A stretch of 64,000 bases of DNA, taken from contig CAKSTR010000007.1 of assembly GCA_934500835.1 (NCBI GenBank), forward strand, positions 124,001-188,000, given 5' to 3'. A program made the position numbers and the translations under genes. This DNA comes from an uncultured Paracoccaceae bacterium. Lineage in GTDB: Bacteria > Pseudomonadota > Alphaproteobacteria > Rhodobacterales > Rhodobacteraceae. Positions 43,741 to 53,042 of the stretch are shown piece after piece. The notes beneath the pieces are model-generated. The model saw only the letters and a list, made by a program, of their open reading frames with translations. It did not search any database and was not told the origin of the DNA. Position 1 is the stretch's first letter; every line of letters begins with the position of its first letter.

Positions 43741-44871
43741 ATGGCACAGGGTTTCGGCTTCCAGATCAAGGCGCGCGACGGCAAGGCGCGGTCGGGCGTG
43801 ATCCAGACCACGCGCGGCGAAATCCGCACCCCCGCCTTCATGCCGGTGGGCACCGCCGGCACGGTGAAGGCGATGATGCCGGAGTCGGTGCGCGCCACGG
43901 GGGCCGACATCCTTCTGGGCAACACCTACCACCTGATGCTGCGCCCGACGGCGGCGCGGATCGAGCGGTTGGGCGGGCTGCACCGGTTCATGAACTGGGA
44001 CCGGCCGATCCTGACGGACTCGGGCGGGTTTCAGGTCATGAGCCTCTCGGACCTGCGCAAGCTGACCGAAGAGGGCGTGACCTTCCGCAGCCATGTCGAC
44101 GGCTCGAAGCACTTCCTGTCGCCCGAAACCAGCATGGAGATCCAGCGCCAGCTTGGCTCCGACATCGTGATGTGTTTCGACGAATGCCCGGCCCTGCCGG
44201 CCGATGAGGCGACGGTGGCCAAATCCATGCGCATGTCGATGAGGTGGGCGCAGCGGTCGCGCGACGCCTTTGGCGACCGGCCGGGCCATGCGCTGTTCGG
44301 CATCCAGCAGGGCGGCGTGACCGAGGCGCTGCGCGGCGAATCCGCCGAGGCCCTGAAGGCCATCGGCTTCGACGGCTATGCCGTGGGCGGTCTGGCGGTG
44401 GGCGAGGGGCAGGAGGCGATGTTCGGCGTCCTCGACTACGCGCCGGGACAACTGCCCGACGACAAGCCGCGCTACCTGATGGGCGTGGGCAAGCCCGATG
44501 ACATCGTCGGCGCGGTGGAGCGCGGCATCGACATGATGGATTGCGTGCTGCCCAGCCGGTCGGGCCGCACCGGGCAGGCCTGGACCCCGCGCGGACAGGT
44601 CAACATCAAGAACGCCCGCCATATGGACGACCCGCGCCCGCTGGACGAAAGCTGCACCTGCCCGGCCTGCCGCAACTATTCCCGCGCCTACCTGCACCAT
44701 GTGTTCAAGGCGCAGGAGATCATCGCCTCGATGCTGCTGACCTGGCACAACCTGGATTACTACCAGCGCCTGATGCAGGGGTTGCGCGATGCCATCGCGG
44801 CGGGGCGGCTGGCGGATTTCGTGGCCGGTTTCCATGCAAGGCGGGCCGAAGGCGACATCGATCCGCTGTGA
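43741..44871 (+). CDS. tgt: Queuine tRNA-ribosyltransferase Tgt
   Basis: A 376-residue enzyme that swaps guanine-34 for preQ1 in tRNAs with GUN anticodons, an early step to queuosine. [21 protein letters not shown] starts the protein, [10 protein letters not shown] contains an active-site Asp, and the zinc site is [16 protein letters not shown] near residue 305. Length is typical. It is a single gene between the tetR operon and lon; no queC/D/E genes are in the window. Confidence 0.95.
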   Translation: MAQGFGFQIKARDGKARSGVIQTTRGEIRTPAFMPVGTAGTVKAMMPESVRATGADILLGNTYHLMLRPTAARIERLGGLHRFMNWDRPILTDSGGFQVMSLSDLRKLTEEGVTFRSHVDGSKHFLSPETSMEIQRQLGSDIVMCFDECPALPADEATVAKSMRMSMRWAQRSRDAFGDRPGHALFGIQQGGVTEALRGESAEALKAIGFDGYAVGGLAVGEGQEAMFGVLDYAPGQLPDDKPRYLMGVGKPDDIVGAVERGIDMMDCVLPSRSGRTGQAWTPRGQVNIKNARHMDDPRPLDESCTCPACRNYSRAYLHHVFKAQEIIASMLLTWHNLDYYQRLMQGLRDAIAAGRLADFVAGFHARRAEGDIDPL

Positions 44872-45224
44872 GGCGGCCGAAGGCATCGTTTGCGGGGGGC
44901 ATGTGGACCTTCACAAAGCGTTTTTCGGCGACCGCTTCTGACGGCGACTGCGACGGAGGCACCCCTAGGCCGCCCCCTGGTCACTTTTGCGGCCGAAACC
45001 CGGCCTTTCGCTTCAAATCACCGCGTTCCGCCCTTGCAGCCCGCGCCGCACAGGTTCACATTGCCGGGTCAGCAAGCAGTCGCATTCCCCGGGGCAGGCG
45101 GGATGGTCGTGACACGATCTTGAATAGCCGGTCCGGGGATCACAAATTAACTTTTCCGAAGCGGAGCGATGCGGGTTGCCGATGACCGGGACCCTCCTCC
45201 CTGCCGCAAGACAAGGACGAACGC
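44872..45224 (+). other. Non-coding gap with candidate lon promoter
   Basis: These 353 bases hold no credible gene. Near the 3' end, CTTGAAT at 45119-45125, a 17-base spacer and CAAATT at 45143-45148 form a possible promoter about 75 bases before lon. CTTGAA resembles the -35 of heat-shock (RpoH) promoters, but the -10 is not diagnostic. AAGGA precedes the lon ATG by about 8 bases. No strong terminator was seen after tgt. Confidence 0.35.
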
Positions 45225-47627
45225 ATGACCGAACTCCTTTCTCCCAGCTACCCGGTGCTGCCGTTGCGCGACATCGTGGTCTTCCCGCATATGATCGTGC
45301 CGCTTTTCGTTGGCCGCGAGAAATCGGTGCGCGCGCTGGAAGAGGTGATGCAGGACGACAAGCAGATCCTGCTCTCCAGCCAGATCGACCCCACCGTGGA
45401 CGACCCGAAGGTTGACGGGATCTACCGCGTCGGTGTGCTGGCCAATGTGCTGCAGCTTCTGAAACTGCCCGACGGTACCGTGAAGGTGCTGGTCGAGGGC
45501 AAGGCGCGCGTGAAGATCACCGAATTCGTCGAAAACCCCTCTTTCTTCGAAGCCAAGGCCGAACTTCTGGCCGAGTCGATGGGCGATCAGGCCGCGGCCG
45601 AGGCGCTGGTCCGCGCGGTGGGCGAAGAATTCGAACGCTACGCCAAGATCAAGAAGAACATTCCCGAAGAAGCCGTGGCTTCGGTCTCGGAGGCGCGCGA
45701 GCCTGCGCGCCTGGCCGATCTGGTGGCCGGGCATCTGGGCGTCGATGTGGCCCAGAAGCAGGATCTGCTGGAGACGCTGACCGTCGCCGAGCGGCTTGAG
45801 AAGGTCTACGGCCAGATGCAGGGCGAGCTTTCAGTCCTGCAGGTCGAGAAGAAGATCAAGACCCGCGTCAAGACCCAGATGGAGAAGACGCAGCGCGAGT
45901 ACTACCTGAATGAGCAGATGAAGGCCATTCAGAAGGAACTCGGCGATGGCGAGGATGGTCAGGGCGAGCTGGCCGAACTGGAAGATCGGATCAAGAAGAC
46001 CCAGCTCTCCAAGGAGGCCCGCGAAAAGGCCGAGGCCGAACTGAAGAAGCTCAAGTCGATGTCTCCGATGTCGGCCGAGGCGACTGTGGTCCGCAACTAT
46101 CTTGACTGGCTGCTTGGGGTTCCCTGGGGCACCAAGTCGCGGGTGAAGAAGGATCTGGGTGCGGCGCAGAAGGTCCTGGACGCCGATCACTTCGGGCTGG
46201 AAAAGGTCAAGGAGCGGATCGTCGAATATCTGGCCGTGCAGGCGCGCTCGACCAAGCTGAAGGGGCCGATCCTGTGCCTCGTCGGCCCTCCGGGCGTGGG
46301 CAAGACCTCGCTGGGGCGTTCCGTCGCCAAGGCGACGGGCCGCGAGTTCATCCGCATCAGCCTTGGCGGCGTGCGCGACGAATCCGAGATCCGCGGCCAC
46401 CGGCGGACCTATATCGGCTCGATGCCCGGCAAGATCATCCAGTCGCTGAAGAAGGCCAAGACCACCAACCCGCTGATCCTTCTGGATGAGATCGACAAGA
46501 TGGGGCAGGACTTCCGGGGCGACCCGGCCTCGGCCCTGCTCGAAGTGCTGGACCCCGAACAGAACTCGACCTTCGTCGACCACTATCTTGAGGTTGAATA
46601 CGACCTGTCGAACGTGATGTTCATCACCACGGCGAACTCCTACAACATGCCGGGGCCGCTGATGGACCGGATGGAGATCATCCCGCTGGCCGGCTACACC
46701 GAGGACGAAAAGCGCGAGATCGCGCGTCATCACCTGCTGCCCAAGCAGGTGGCGGCGAACGGGCTGCGCAAGGGCGAGTTCAAGGTCGAGGACGAGGCGC
46801 TGAACCACGTCATCCGCTACTACACCCGTGAGGCGGGCGTGCGGAACCTTGAGCGCGAGATCGCGAAACTGGCCCGCAAGGCGGTGACCGAGATCCTGCA
46901 GGGCAGGGCGAAGACCGTCGATGTGACCCCGGCCAAGGCCGAGGAATACCTTGGCGTGCGGCGCCACCGCTATGGTCTGGCCGAGAAAGAGGATCAGGTC
47001 GGTGTGGTCACCGGGCTGGCCTGGACCAGCGTCGGCGGCGATCTTCTGCACATCGAGGCGCTGAAGCTTCCCGGCAAGGGACGGATGAAGACCACCGGGA
47101 AACTGGGCGATGTGATGAAGGAGTCCATCGACGCGGCCTCGTCCTACGTCCGCTCGATCAGCCCGCAGATCGGGGTGAAGCCGCCGAAATTCGAGACGAT
47201 GGACATCCACGTCCACGTCCCGGACGGCGCCACGCCGAAGGACGGCCCCTCGGCCGGTCTGGCGATGGTGACGGCGATCGTCTCGGTCCTGACCGGCATT
47301 CCGGTCAGGAAGGACATCGCCATGACCGGCGAGGTTTCGCTGCGCGGCAATGCGATGGCGATCGGTGGGTTGAAAGAAAAGCTGCTGGCTGCGTTGCGCG
47401 GCGGGATCAAGACGGTCTTCATTCCCGAAGAGAATGAAAAGGACCTGGCCGAGATCCCGGCCAATGTGAAGGAAGGCCTGAAGATCATCCCCGTCACCCA
47501 TGTGCGCGAGGTGCTGGCCCAGGCCCTGACCCGTCAGCCCGAGCCGGTGGATTGGGACGAGGCCGCCGAAGAAGCCGCCGCCGCCGCCCGCAAGGCCGGC
47601 GAGACCCCGGCGCAAGTGGCGCATTAA
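45225..47627 (+). CDS. lon: ATP-dependent protease Lon (endopeptidase La)
   Basis: An 800-residue cytosolic AAA+ protease. The N-terminal substrate domain starts at [21 protein letters not shown]; Walker A is GPPGVGKTS and Walker B lies near ILLDEIDK. The Ser-Lys dyad is Ser676 (in PKDGPSAG) and Lys719 (in [13 protein letters not shown]), three positions from the E. coli numbering. It degrades misfolded and regulatory proteins. A strong terminator follows. It sits next to an HU gene, an order common in proteobacteria. Confidence 0.97.
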   Translation: MTELLSPSYPVLPLRDIVVFPHMIVPLFVGREKSVRALEEVMQDDKQILLSSQIDPTVDDPKVDGIYRVGVLANVLQLLKLPDGTVKVLVEGKARVKITEFVENPSFFEAKAELLAESMGDQAAAEALVRAVGEEFERYAKIKKNIPEEAVASVSEAREPARLADLVAGHLGVDVAQKQDLLETLTVAERLEKVYGQMQGELSVLQVEKKIKTRVKTQMEKTQREYYLNEQMKAIQKELGDGEDGQGELAELEDRIKKTQLSKEAREKAEAELKKLKSMSPMSAEATVVRNYLDWLLGVPWGTKSRVKKDLGAAQKVLDADHFGLEKVKERIVEYLAVQARSTKLKGPILCLVGPPGVGKTSLGRSVAKATGREFIRISLGGVRDESEIRGHRRTYIGSMPGKIIQSLKKAKTTNPLILLDEIDKMGQDFRGDPASALLEVLDPEQNSTFVDHYLEVEYDLSNVMFITTANSYNMPGPLMDRMEIIPLAGYTEDEKREIARHHLLPKQVAANGLRKGEFKVEDEALNHVIRYYTREAGVRNLEREIAKLARKAVTEILQGRAKTVDVTPAKAEEYLGVRRHRYGLAEKEDQVGVVTGLAWTSVGGDLLHIEALKLPGKGRMKTTGKLGDVMKESIDAASSYVRSISPQIGVKPPKFETMDIHVHVPDGATPKDGPSAGLAMVTAIVSVLTGIPVRKDIAMTGEVSLRGNAMAIGGLKEKLLAALRGGIKTVFIPEENEKDLAEIPANVKEGLKIIPVTHVREVLAQALTRQPEPVDWDEAAEEAAAAARKAGETPAQVAH

Positions 47628-47663
47628 GCCTTTCGGCTGCTCCGGCCGAAGAAAACAGGGAAG

Positions 47664-47689
47664 GGGGCGCCCGCCGTGGCGCCCCTTTT
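47664..47689 (+). terminator. Intrinsic terminator of lon
   Basis: GGGGCGCC/GGCGCCCC stem with a CGCCGT loop followed by TTTT, 37 bases after the lon stop. Confidence 0.85.
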
Positions 47690-47782
47690 CATGTTGGGTC
47701 GCTTCGCAGTCCGGCGAATCCGGTGGAATTGTTTCCAGACCATAGCTAATCTGCCGACATATCCGGGGTTTGAGGACAATCC

Positions 47783-48199
47783 ATGGCCACAGCAAAATCC
47801 ACCGCCGCCAAAAGCCGCACTGCGGCCAAGCCGGCCACTGGCAAATCTGCCGGGCAGGCAGCGCCCAGGCGCCCGGCCGAAGCCGAGACCGCACCGGGCG
47901 ACACCGCCCTGCGCGTCAAGCCGGTGCAGATCAAGATCAAGGATCTGGTTCTGCGGGTGACCGAGGCCACCGGCGGCAAGAAGAAGGACGTCAAGGAGAT
48001 CGTCGAGGCGACCCTTGCCGCCCTTGGCGATGCGCTTGGCAAGGGCGAGGATCTGAACCTGCCCGGCCTTGGCCGCACCCGCATCGCAAAGACGGCCGAG
48101 AAGGACGGCGCCGCGACCCTGACGCTGAAAGTCCGCCGCGGCGCCCACAAGAAAAAAGAGGCGAAAGAGCCCCTTGCAGACGATGAGGATGATGGCTAA
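47783..48199 (+). CDS. HU-family DNA-binding protein with basic N-terminal tail
   Basis: A 138-residue nucleoid protein. About 46 residues of Lys/Ala/Pro-rich tail (MATAKSTAAKSRTAAKPATG and on) precede an HU/IHF fold that starts near VQIKIKDLVLRVTEATGGKKKDVKEIVE and ends with the DNA-binding arm region GRTRIAKTAEKDG. The C-terminus is a basic patch followed by a short acidic end (DDEDDG). Ordinary HU is about 90 residues. The tail resembles histone H1-like tails and could add non-specific DNA compaction. It lies 155 bases after lon and just before tRNA-Val. Confidence 0.85.
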   Translation: MATAKSTAAKSRTAAKPATGKSAGQAAPRRPAEAETAPGDTALRVKPVQIKIKDLVLRVTEATGGKKKDVKEIVEATLAALGDALGKGEDLNLPGLGRTRIAKTAEKDGAATLTLKVRRGAHKKKEAKEPLADDEDDG

Positions 48200-48222
48200 A
48201 AGCCGCGAACCGAATTGATTTC

Positions 48223-48297
48223 GGGCGATTAGCTCAGCGGTAGAGCGCTTCGTTCACATCGAAGATGTCAGCGGTTCAAATCCGTTATCGCCCACCA
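48223..48297 (+). tRNA. tRNA-Val (anticodon CAC)
   Basis: 75 bases including an encoded CCA. The acceptor stem GGGCGAT (48223-48229) pairs with ATCGCCC (48287-48293). The D-arm contains TAGCTCAGCGGTAGAGC. The anticodon stem CTTCG/CGAAG encloses TTCACAT, giving anticodon CAC (48255-48257), which reads GUG. The T-arm contains GGTTCAAATCC. It lies 23 bases after the HU stop and is followed by a strong terminator. Confidence 0.96.
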
Positions 48298-48308
48298 TTC
48301 TTCCAAAG

Positions 48309-48346
48309 GCGCCAAGGCGGGTTCATCAACCCCTTGGCGCGTTTTT
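48309..48346 (+). terminator. Terminator of the HU/tRNA-Val unit
   Basis: GCGCCAAG/CTTGGCGC outer stem with an inner GGGTT/AACCC stem, followed by GTTTTT. Confidence 0.85.
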
Positions 48347-48622
48347 CTTTGGCCCCTGACATCGTTGGACGTCCCTCGAGGAAATCATCCGCTCCCTAGG
48401 CGGTCACCAGATCGGGACGGGGGGACGAGCGTGGTCACCTTGATCACCGGCACGGCCGCGCCTCACAGGCTCAGCACCGGGTCGGGCCAAATAGTTTTCC
48501 GCACCTTGGATGCAGTTATGCGACAGGCCCCCTAGGGGAGATCTCCAGAATTCGCATAAACAGTATTATGTAATATAAACTGATATGAAATCCCCGTGCA
48601 AGGCACTGAACTCCCTTATCGA
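48347..48622 (-). pseudogene. Non-coding stretch with a possible eroded transposase fragment
   Basis: This 276-base stretch after tRNA-Val has no intact gene and differs in base composition from its neighbours: bases 48549-48592 are strikingly AT-rich, with ATTATGTAAT at their centre. On the minus strand, one frame reads KTIWPDPVLSL, a stop, then AVPVIKVTTLVPPSR and another stop, which vaguely recalls the N-terminus of ISL3-type transposases (PDP motif followed by a short strand). This is a weak resemblance. No terminal repeats or second tRNA 3' end were found. Confidence 0.22.
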
Positions 48623-49807
48623 TCAGACAATCGCCTGCTCGCGGAACGGACGCTGCTCCAGCATGCGGCTGACCGAGAGGTCGGACAGGTCCAGGCTCTG
48701 CCAGCCGCCTGTCAGGATATGTTCGGCAAGGCCGCGGCCGACGGCCGGGGATTGCTGCAAGCCGTGGCCGGAGAAGCCGTTGCACAGGAACAGGTTCGGC
48801 ACGTCGGGATGCGGACCCAGGATCGCGTTCTGGTCCAGCGTGTTATAGGCGTAATGGCCAACCCAGTGCCGCACCACCTTGACCGCATCGAAGCCCGGAG
48901 CGCGCGCGTAAAGCTGCTCCCAGATCACATCCTCGAAAAGATGAAGATCGGGGTCGAAGTCATTGGCATCACAGGGCCCGTCGTCCTGCGGCACGGTGGC
49001 GGTGATCCAGTGCTCGTGCTCGGGCCGCAGGTAGAAACCGGCGTCGACCAGCAAGGGCGCGTCCGGGTGGCGGGCGTTCGGCGCGTCGATCACGAAGACG
49101 GTGCGCTTGCGCGGCTCTACCGCAAGATCAAACCCGGCCCATCGCAGGATTTCGGCCGCACGCGTGCCGGCGGCATTGACCAGCGTGGCACAGTTGATCA
49201 TGGATTTGCCGGCGTCACGGGTCTCGATCTCGACTCCGGTCACGCGGTTGCCCTGCATCTGCAGCCCGCAAGCCCGCGCGGTCAGGAATCGGGCACCCTG
49301 TGCCTTGGCCGCATTCCGAAAACCCGCCATCAGGCCCATGTTGTCGAACCAGCCTTCATCGCGTGGGCCGAAAGTCGCCGCGGTCAGATCGCCGGTTTCC
49401 AGCCAGGGGAAGCGCGCCTTGACCTGATCGGGCGACCAGAGTTCGGTCGAGGCCCCCTGCCCCCGCTGCATCGCGGCGACCCCGGCCAGCGCCGCGGCAC
49501 CTTCGGATGTCGAGGACAGAAAGAGATAGCCGTTCTCCTTCAGTCCCAGTGAGGAAACCTGACCAAGACCGCCCAGTCGTTCATCGAAATTCCGAATGAA
49601 ATCAATTCCGAAACGTGAGATGTTCACGTTCACCTCTGTGGTGAACTGCTGGCGGATCGAGGCGACGGAAAGCGCGGTCGAAGCCTGCGCAAAGGTTGGA
49701 TCCCGCTCCAGCACCAGAACATCCAGGCCCGGCTGCATCTTGGTCAGCCACCAAGCGACCGAAGACCCCATCACCGCCCCGCCGACAATGATGACATCTG
49801 CCGTCAT
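48623..49807 (-). CDS. FAD-dependent oxidoreductase (DAO family)
   Basis: A 394-residue flavoprotein. The dinucleotide motif VIIVGGAVMGSSVAWWL is at residues 5-21, the ERD acidic residue follows the second strand, SVASIRQQF is a family segment, and FLCNGFSGHGLQQSPAVGRGLAE closes the FAD site. This is the D-amino acid oxidase/sarcosine oxidase-like family, which oxidises amines or amino acids; the substrate is unknown. ATG 49807 is 7 bases from an AGGA and is chosen over ATG 49813. It is divergent from a luxR gene 126 bases away. Confidence 0.85.
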   Translation of the reverse strand: MTADVIIVGGAVMGSSVAWWLTKMQPGLDVLVLERDPTFAQASTALSVASIRQQFTTEVNVNISRFGIDFIRNFDERLGGLGQVSSLGLKENGYLFLSSTSEGAAALAGVAAMQRGQGASTELWSPDQVKARFPWLETGDLTAATFGPRDEGWFDNMGLMAGFRNAAKAQGARFLTARACGLQMQGNRVTGVEIETRDAGKSMINCATLVNAAGTRAAEILRWAGFDLAVEPRKRTVFVIDAPNARHPDAPLLVDAGFYLRPEHEHWITATVPQDDGPCDANDFDPDLHLFEDVIWEQLYARAPGFDAVKVVRHWVGHYAYNTLDQNAILGPHPDVPNLFLCNGFSGHGLQQSPAVGRGLAEHILTGGWQSLDLSDLSVSRMLEQRPFREQAIV

Positions 49808-49933
49808 GTTCATTTCCTGCTCTCCCAAGGCTCGACAGGCTTCAAGCGTCTACGTATGACAGATGCGGGGACGAGGACAACCCATGGTCGCGGGCCGCAT
49901 CCCCCGACCCATGTTTGCAGGAGTGTGTGTGTC

Positions 49934-50722
49934 ATGACTGGAACCCCCGTCCTGGCGCTGCTGGCGCAGATCGCCGAGGCCCAAAGCATCGATGCCGTCT
50001 GGCACCTGACCCGAGAGCATTTCGCATCGCTTGGCTTTTCGCAGATCAACTACGGCTTCACCCGCTTCAAGCATATGAAGACGATCGGCGACCCGGACGA
50101 TGCGCTGTTCCTTACCACCGGGGACGAGGCCTACGCCCAACGATATTTCCGCGGCGGGTTCTACGCCAAGTCCCCGCTTTTCCGCTGGGCCGAACGCAGC
50201 ACCGGCGCCTGCACCTGGAAATGGGCGACCGACGCCTTTGCCGCCGGCAAGCTTTCCGCCGAAGAGGCCGAGGTGATGCGCCACAACGCCGCCCTTGGCA
50301 TCGTGGCCGGCCTCTCGTTCAGCTTCTCCGAGGCATCGGCCCGGGCCAAGGGGGCGATGGGTCTGACCGCCGACCCCGGCCTGACGGTCGAGGATGTGGA
50401 GCGGATCTGGGCCGAGAAGCGCAGCGAGATCATCGTTGTCGCCCATATGATGCATCTGAAGATCATCCAGCTGCCCCAGCTCAGCCGGTCGCGGGCGCTC
50501 AGCCCCCGTCAGCGCGAGGCGCTGGAGTGGGTCGCCGACGGCAAGACCACGCAGGATGTGGCGCTGTTGATGGGGGTCTCGCCCGCGATGGTCGAAAAGC
50601 ACCTGCGCCTTGCGCGCGAGGCGCTGGCGGTGGAAACCACCGCGCAGGCGGTGGCCAAGGCCGCCCTTCTGAACATGATCTTCCAGGAGCCGATTGCGCA
50701 ACAGGCCCAGGCCGCGCGCTGA
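49934..50722 (+). CDS. LuxR-family regulator with autoinducer-binding domain
   Basis: A 262-residue regulator. The N-terminal part (about residues 10-170) has the autoinducer domain pattern INYGFTRFK, FYAKSPLFRWAERSTGACTW and VAGLSFSFSEA; the C-terminal helix-turn-helix is LSPRQREALEWVADGKTTQDVALLMGVSPAMVEKHL. No luxI-type synthase is in the window, so it is a LuxR solo as far as can be seen. Divergence from the FAD oxidoreductase suggests possible control of that gene. ATG 49934 is chosen; an in-frame ATG at 49856 would add 26 low-complexity residues. Confidence 0.87.
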   Translation: MTGTPVLALLAQIAEAQSIDAVWHLTREHFASLGFSQINYGFTRFKHMKTIGDPDDALFLTTGDEAYAQRYFRGGFYAKSPLFRWAERSTGACTWKWATDAFAAGKLSAEEAEVMRHNAALGIVAGLSFSFSEASARAKGAMGLTADPGLTVEDVERIWAEKRSEIIVVAHMMHLKIIQLPQLSRSRALSPRQREALEWVADGKTTQDVALLMGVSPAMVEKHLRLAREALAVETTAQAVAKAALLNMIFQEPIAQQAQAAR

Positions 50723-50923
50723 ATTTCCGCCGCTGCAGGTAGGGAATTCCCAACTCGCTTGACGCTGCGGAAAGCGCCAGTGTGCGCGCGTTCCGAATGT
50801 GGTGGCGTTGGCCTGGAACAGGCAGGCGCAGAACCCGCAATTACGGGTCCGACTGTGTTTGCCTCCGGTTTCTTCCCCGTGGTCCTCATCCCCGAACGGT
50901 GCGGGGGGAAGTCGGATCTTGAA

Positions 50924-50970
50924 GGCCGTGTCCTGCCCATGACCAGTGGCAGGGCGCGGCCTTTTCCTTT
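50924..50970 (+). terminator. Long-stem terminator downstream of luxR
   Basis: GGCCGTGTCCTGCC (50924-50937) pairs with GGCAGGGCGCGGCC (50948-50961) over 14 positions, two of them G-U, followed by TTTTCCTTT. It lies 200 bases after luxR, in a 347-base gap (50723-51069) with no gene. Confidence 0.7.
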
Positions 50971-50984
50971 GCGCCAACGGGAAA

Positions 50985-51060
50985 GGGCCGAGGCAGTCCC
51001 CTGCCCCGGCCCCCGTTTCCATCCGCCCCCGTATGTCGCCTCAGCCGCGACCATACGGGG
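50985..51060 (-). terminator. Two hairpins after tsf
   Basis: On the minus strand, a hairpin at 51060-51027 (CCCCGTATG-type arms, one bulge) lies 10 bases past the tsf stop. A second one at 51012-50985 (GGGCCGGGGCAG/CTGCCTCGGCCC, one mismatch) is followed by TTTCCC. They face the luxR terminator, so the gap ends both transcripts. Confidence 0.6.
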
Positions 51061-51069
51061 TGGTATGCC

Positions 51070-51978
51070 TCAGACTTGCAGCGCCTTTGCCACTTCGGCG
51101 GCGAAGTCCTCTTCCTTCTTCTCGACGCCGTCGCCGACCATCACGCGGGCATAGCCGGTGATCTCGACCCCGGCCTCCTTGGCCGCGGCTTCGACGGTCA
51201 GGTCGGGGTTGATCACGAAGGCCTGGCCAAGCAGCGTGTTCTCGGCAAGGAAACGCTTCATCCGGCCCGGGATGATGTTGTTGTGGATCACCGCATCGGG
51301 CTTCGGCTTGGCCGAGGCCGCGTTTTCTTCCAGCGCCTTGGCGGTCTGCACCTGCAGTTCACGCTCCAGCACCACCGGATCAAGGGTGGCTTCGGACATC
51401 GACAGCGGGTTGGTCGCCGCGATATGCATGGCGAACTGCTTGCCGATGGCCTGCGCCTTGTCGGCCGGCCCCTTCAGCGCGACCAGCACGCCGATCTTGC
51501 CCATGCCTTCGGTGGCGGCATTGTGGACGTAGGACACCACGGTGTCGCCCTCCAGCACATGCATGCGGCGGAAGGTCATGTTCTCGCCGATGCGGGCGAC
51601 GGCTTCCTGGATCACGGTCTCGACGGACTTGCCGTTCAGATCGGCAGCCTTCACCACTTCGATCGAATCGCCGGTGGTCAGGGCGATGTTCGCCACGTCG
51701 CGGACCAGCGCCTGGAAATCGGCGTTCTTGGCAACGAAGTCGGTTTCCGAGTTGATCTCGACCGCAACACCCTTGCCGTTCGACACGGCCACGCCGACCA
51801 GCCCTTCGGCTGCCACGCGGTCGGCCTTCTTGGCGGCTTTCGCCAGACCCTTGGTGCGCAACCAGTCAACCGCGGCTTCCATGTCGCCGGCGACCTCGGT
51901 CAGCGCCTTCTTCGCGTCCATCATGCCGGCGCCAGTGGCGTCGCGCAGTTCCTTCACCATCGCTGCGGTGATCGTCAT
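51070..51978 (-). CDS. tsf: Translation elongation factor Ts
   Basis: A 302-residue factor that exchanges GDP for GTP on EF-Tu. The N-terminal UBA-like part has [19 protein letters not shown], then [16 protein letters not shown] and the EF-Tu-contacting [11 protein letters not shown]. Two dimerisation subdomains follow. ATG 51978 is 7 bases from AGGAG; the upstream ATG at 51984 is too close. It is downstream of rpsB, the universal order. Confidence 0.96.
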   Translation of the reverse strand: MTITAAMVKELRDATGAGMMDAKKALTEVAGDMEAAVDWLRTKGLAKAAKKADRVAAEGLVGVAVSNGKGVAVEINSETDFVAKNADFQALVRDVANIALTTGDSIEVVKAADLNGKSVETVIQEAVARIGENMTFRRMHVLEGDTVVSYVHNAATEGMGKIGVLVALKGPADKAQAIGKQFAMHIAATNPLSMSEATLDPVVLERELQVQTAKALEENAASAKPKPDAVIHNNIIPGRMKRFLAENTLLGQAFVINPDLTVEAAAKEAGVEITGYARVMVGDGVEKKEEDFAAEVAKALQV

Positions 51979-52002
51979 GTCCATGCTCCTGCAATACGGG
52001 CA

Positions 52003-52024
52003 CCGGCGGGGCTATCCCCGCCGG
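52003..52024 (-). promoter_or_regulatory. rpsB-tsf intercistronic hairpin
   Basis: Perfect CCGGCGGGG/CCCCGCCGG stem with a 4-base loop in the 68-base gap, without a T-run. It may act as an attenuator or RNA-stability element that sets the ratio of S2 to EF-Ts. Confidence 0.55.
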
Positions 52025-52046
52025 GCAACAGCCTTGTGACGAAGCC

Positions 52047-52805
52047 TCAGGCCTCGACGGCGGCTTCTTCCTCGGGGGCGGCTTCCAGCGCGCCCAGGTC
52101 GACGCCGGCGGCACCCAGTTGGGCCGACATGCCGTCAAGGGCGGCACGGGCCACCAGGTCGCAATAAAGCGCGATGGCGCGGGCCGCGTCATCGTTGCCC
52201 GGGATGACATTGGTCACGCCCTTGGGGTTGCAGTTGGTGTCGACCACGGCCACGACCGGGATGCCCAGCTTCTGCGCTTCCAGGATCGCAAGGTCTTCCT
52301 TGCCGACATCGATGATGAAGATCAGGTCCGGGGTGCCGCCCATCTCGCGGATGCCGCCCAGCGAAGCCTGCAGCTTCGCCTGGTCGCGTTCCATGTTCAG
52401 GCGCTCTTTCTTGGTCAGGCCCTCGCCGCCGGCCGCCAGAACCTCATCGATGTTCTTCAGGCGCTGGATCGACTGCGAAACGGTCTTCCAGTTGGTCAGC
52501 GTGCCACCCAGCCAGCGGTGGTTCATATAGTATTGCGCGCATTTCTCGGCGGCTTCGGCGATCGGCTTCTGGGCCTGACGCTTGGTGCCGACGAAAAGGA
52601 TGCGGCCGCCCTTGGCGACGGTGTCGCGCACGACCTTCAGCGCCTGGTCCAGCAGCGGAACAGTCTGGGTCAGGTCGATGATATGGATGCCGTTGCGGTC
52701 ACCATAGATGTACTGGCCCATGCGGGGGTTCCAGCGGGCCGTCTGGTGGCCGTAGTGAACGCCAGCTTCAAGCAGCTGACGCATGGAAAACTCGGGGAGC
52801 GCCAT
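52047..52805 (-). CDS. rpsB: 30S ribosomal protein S2
   Basis: A 252-residue ribosomal protein. [31 protein letters not shown], and [35 protein letters not shown] are S2 signatures. An acidic C-terminal tail ([12 protein letters not shown]) follows the core. ATG 52805 is preceded by AAGGA at 8 bases. It heads the rpsB-tsf operon with a long structured leader. Confidence 0.96.
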   Translation of the reverse strand: MALPEFSMRQLLEAGVHYGHQTARWNPRMGQYIYGDRNGIHIIDLTQTVPLLDQALKVVRDTVAKGGRILFVGTKRQAQKPIAEAAEKCAQYYMNHRWLGGTLTNWKTVSQSIQRLKNIDEVLAAGGEGLTKKERLNMERDQAKLQASLGGIREMGGTPDLIFIIDVGKEDLAILEAQKLGIPVVAVVDTNCNPKGVTNVIPGNDDAARAIALYCDLVARAALDGMSAQLGAAGVDLGALEAAPEEEAAVEA

Positions 52806-52951
52806 GTCCAAATTCCTTTCCGGTTTGCGCCTCGGCGGATGTTCTTACGGCTTGCGCCGCAACCGGTGGACCGACGGGGATTTCTCCCCCGACAAGCCCG
52901 CATCCGCCTGTGAAGTGGCGCGCGTATAGACCGCCCTTCCCCCCTTCGCAA
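52806..52951 (-). promoter_or_regulatory. rpsB promoter and structured leader
   Basis: On the minus strand, TTGCGA (52951-52946), a 17-base spacer and TATACG (52928-52923) form a good promoter. The roughly 110-base leader can close with GGCGGATG (52908-52901) pairing to CATCCGCC (52841-52834), enclosing a GGGGA-GAAA-UCCCC hairpin with a GNRA-type loop. This is a plausible site of feedback control by S2. Confidence 0.6.
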
Positions 52952-52960
52952 GCCCCGCCC

Positions 52961-53017
52961 TTCATTCTGGCCCAAATATCCCCGCCGGAGGCAGCCCCGC
53001 CAGCCGCTTGCGCAAGC
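52961..53017 (-). repeat. Dispersed GGGATATTT-type repeat
   Basis: Minus-strand copy with the core GCCTCCGGCGGGGATATTT (as at 25953) followed by GGGCCAGAATGAA, plus the perfect palindrome GCTTGCGCAAGC at 53006-53017. It lies between rpsB and the divergent psuK. Confidence 0.7.
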
Positions 53018-53042
53018 CGGTCGTTCAAGCGATGAAGGCGGC

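Noticed and set aside
44541..45185. Possible small gene in the gap between tgt and lon
   Set aside because: The frame starts inside tgt, has no ribosome binding site and shows biased low-complexity sequence without motifs.
48223..48622. Genomic island attachment site at tRNA-Val
   Set aside because: No second copy of the tRNA 3' end and no integrase gene was found in the window. Only a doubtful eroded fragment remains.
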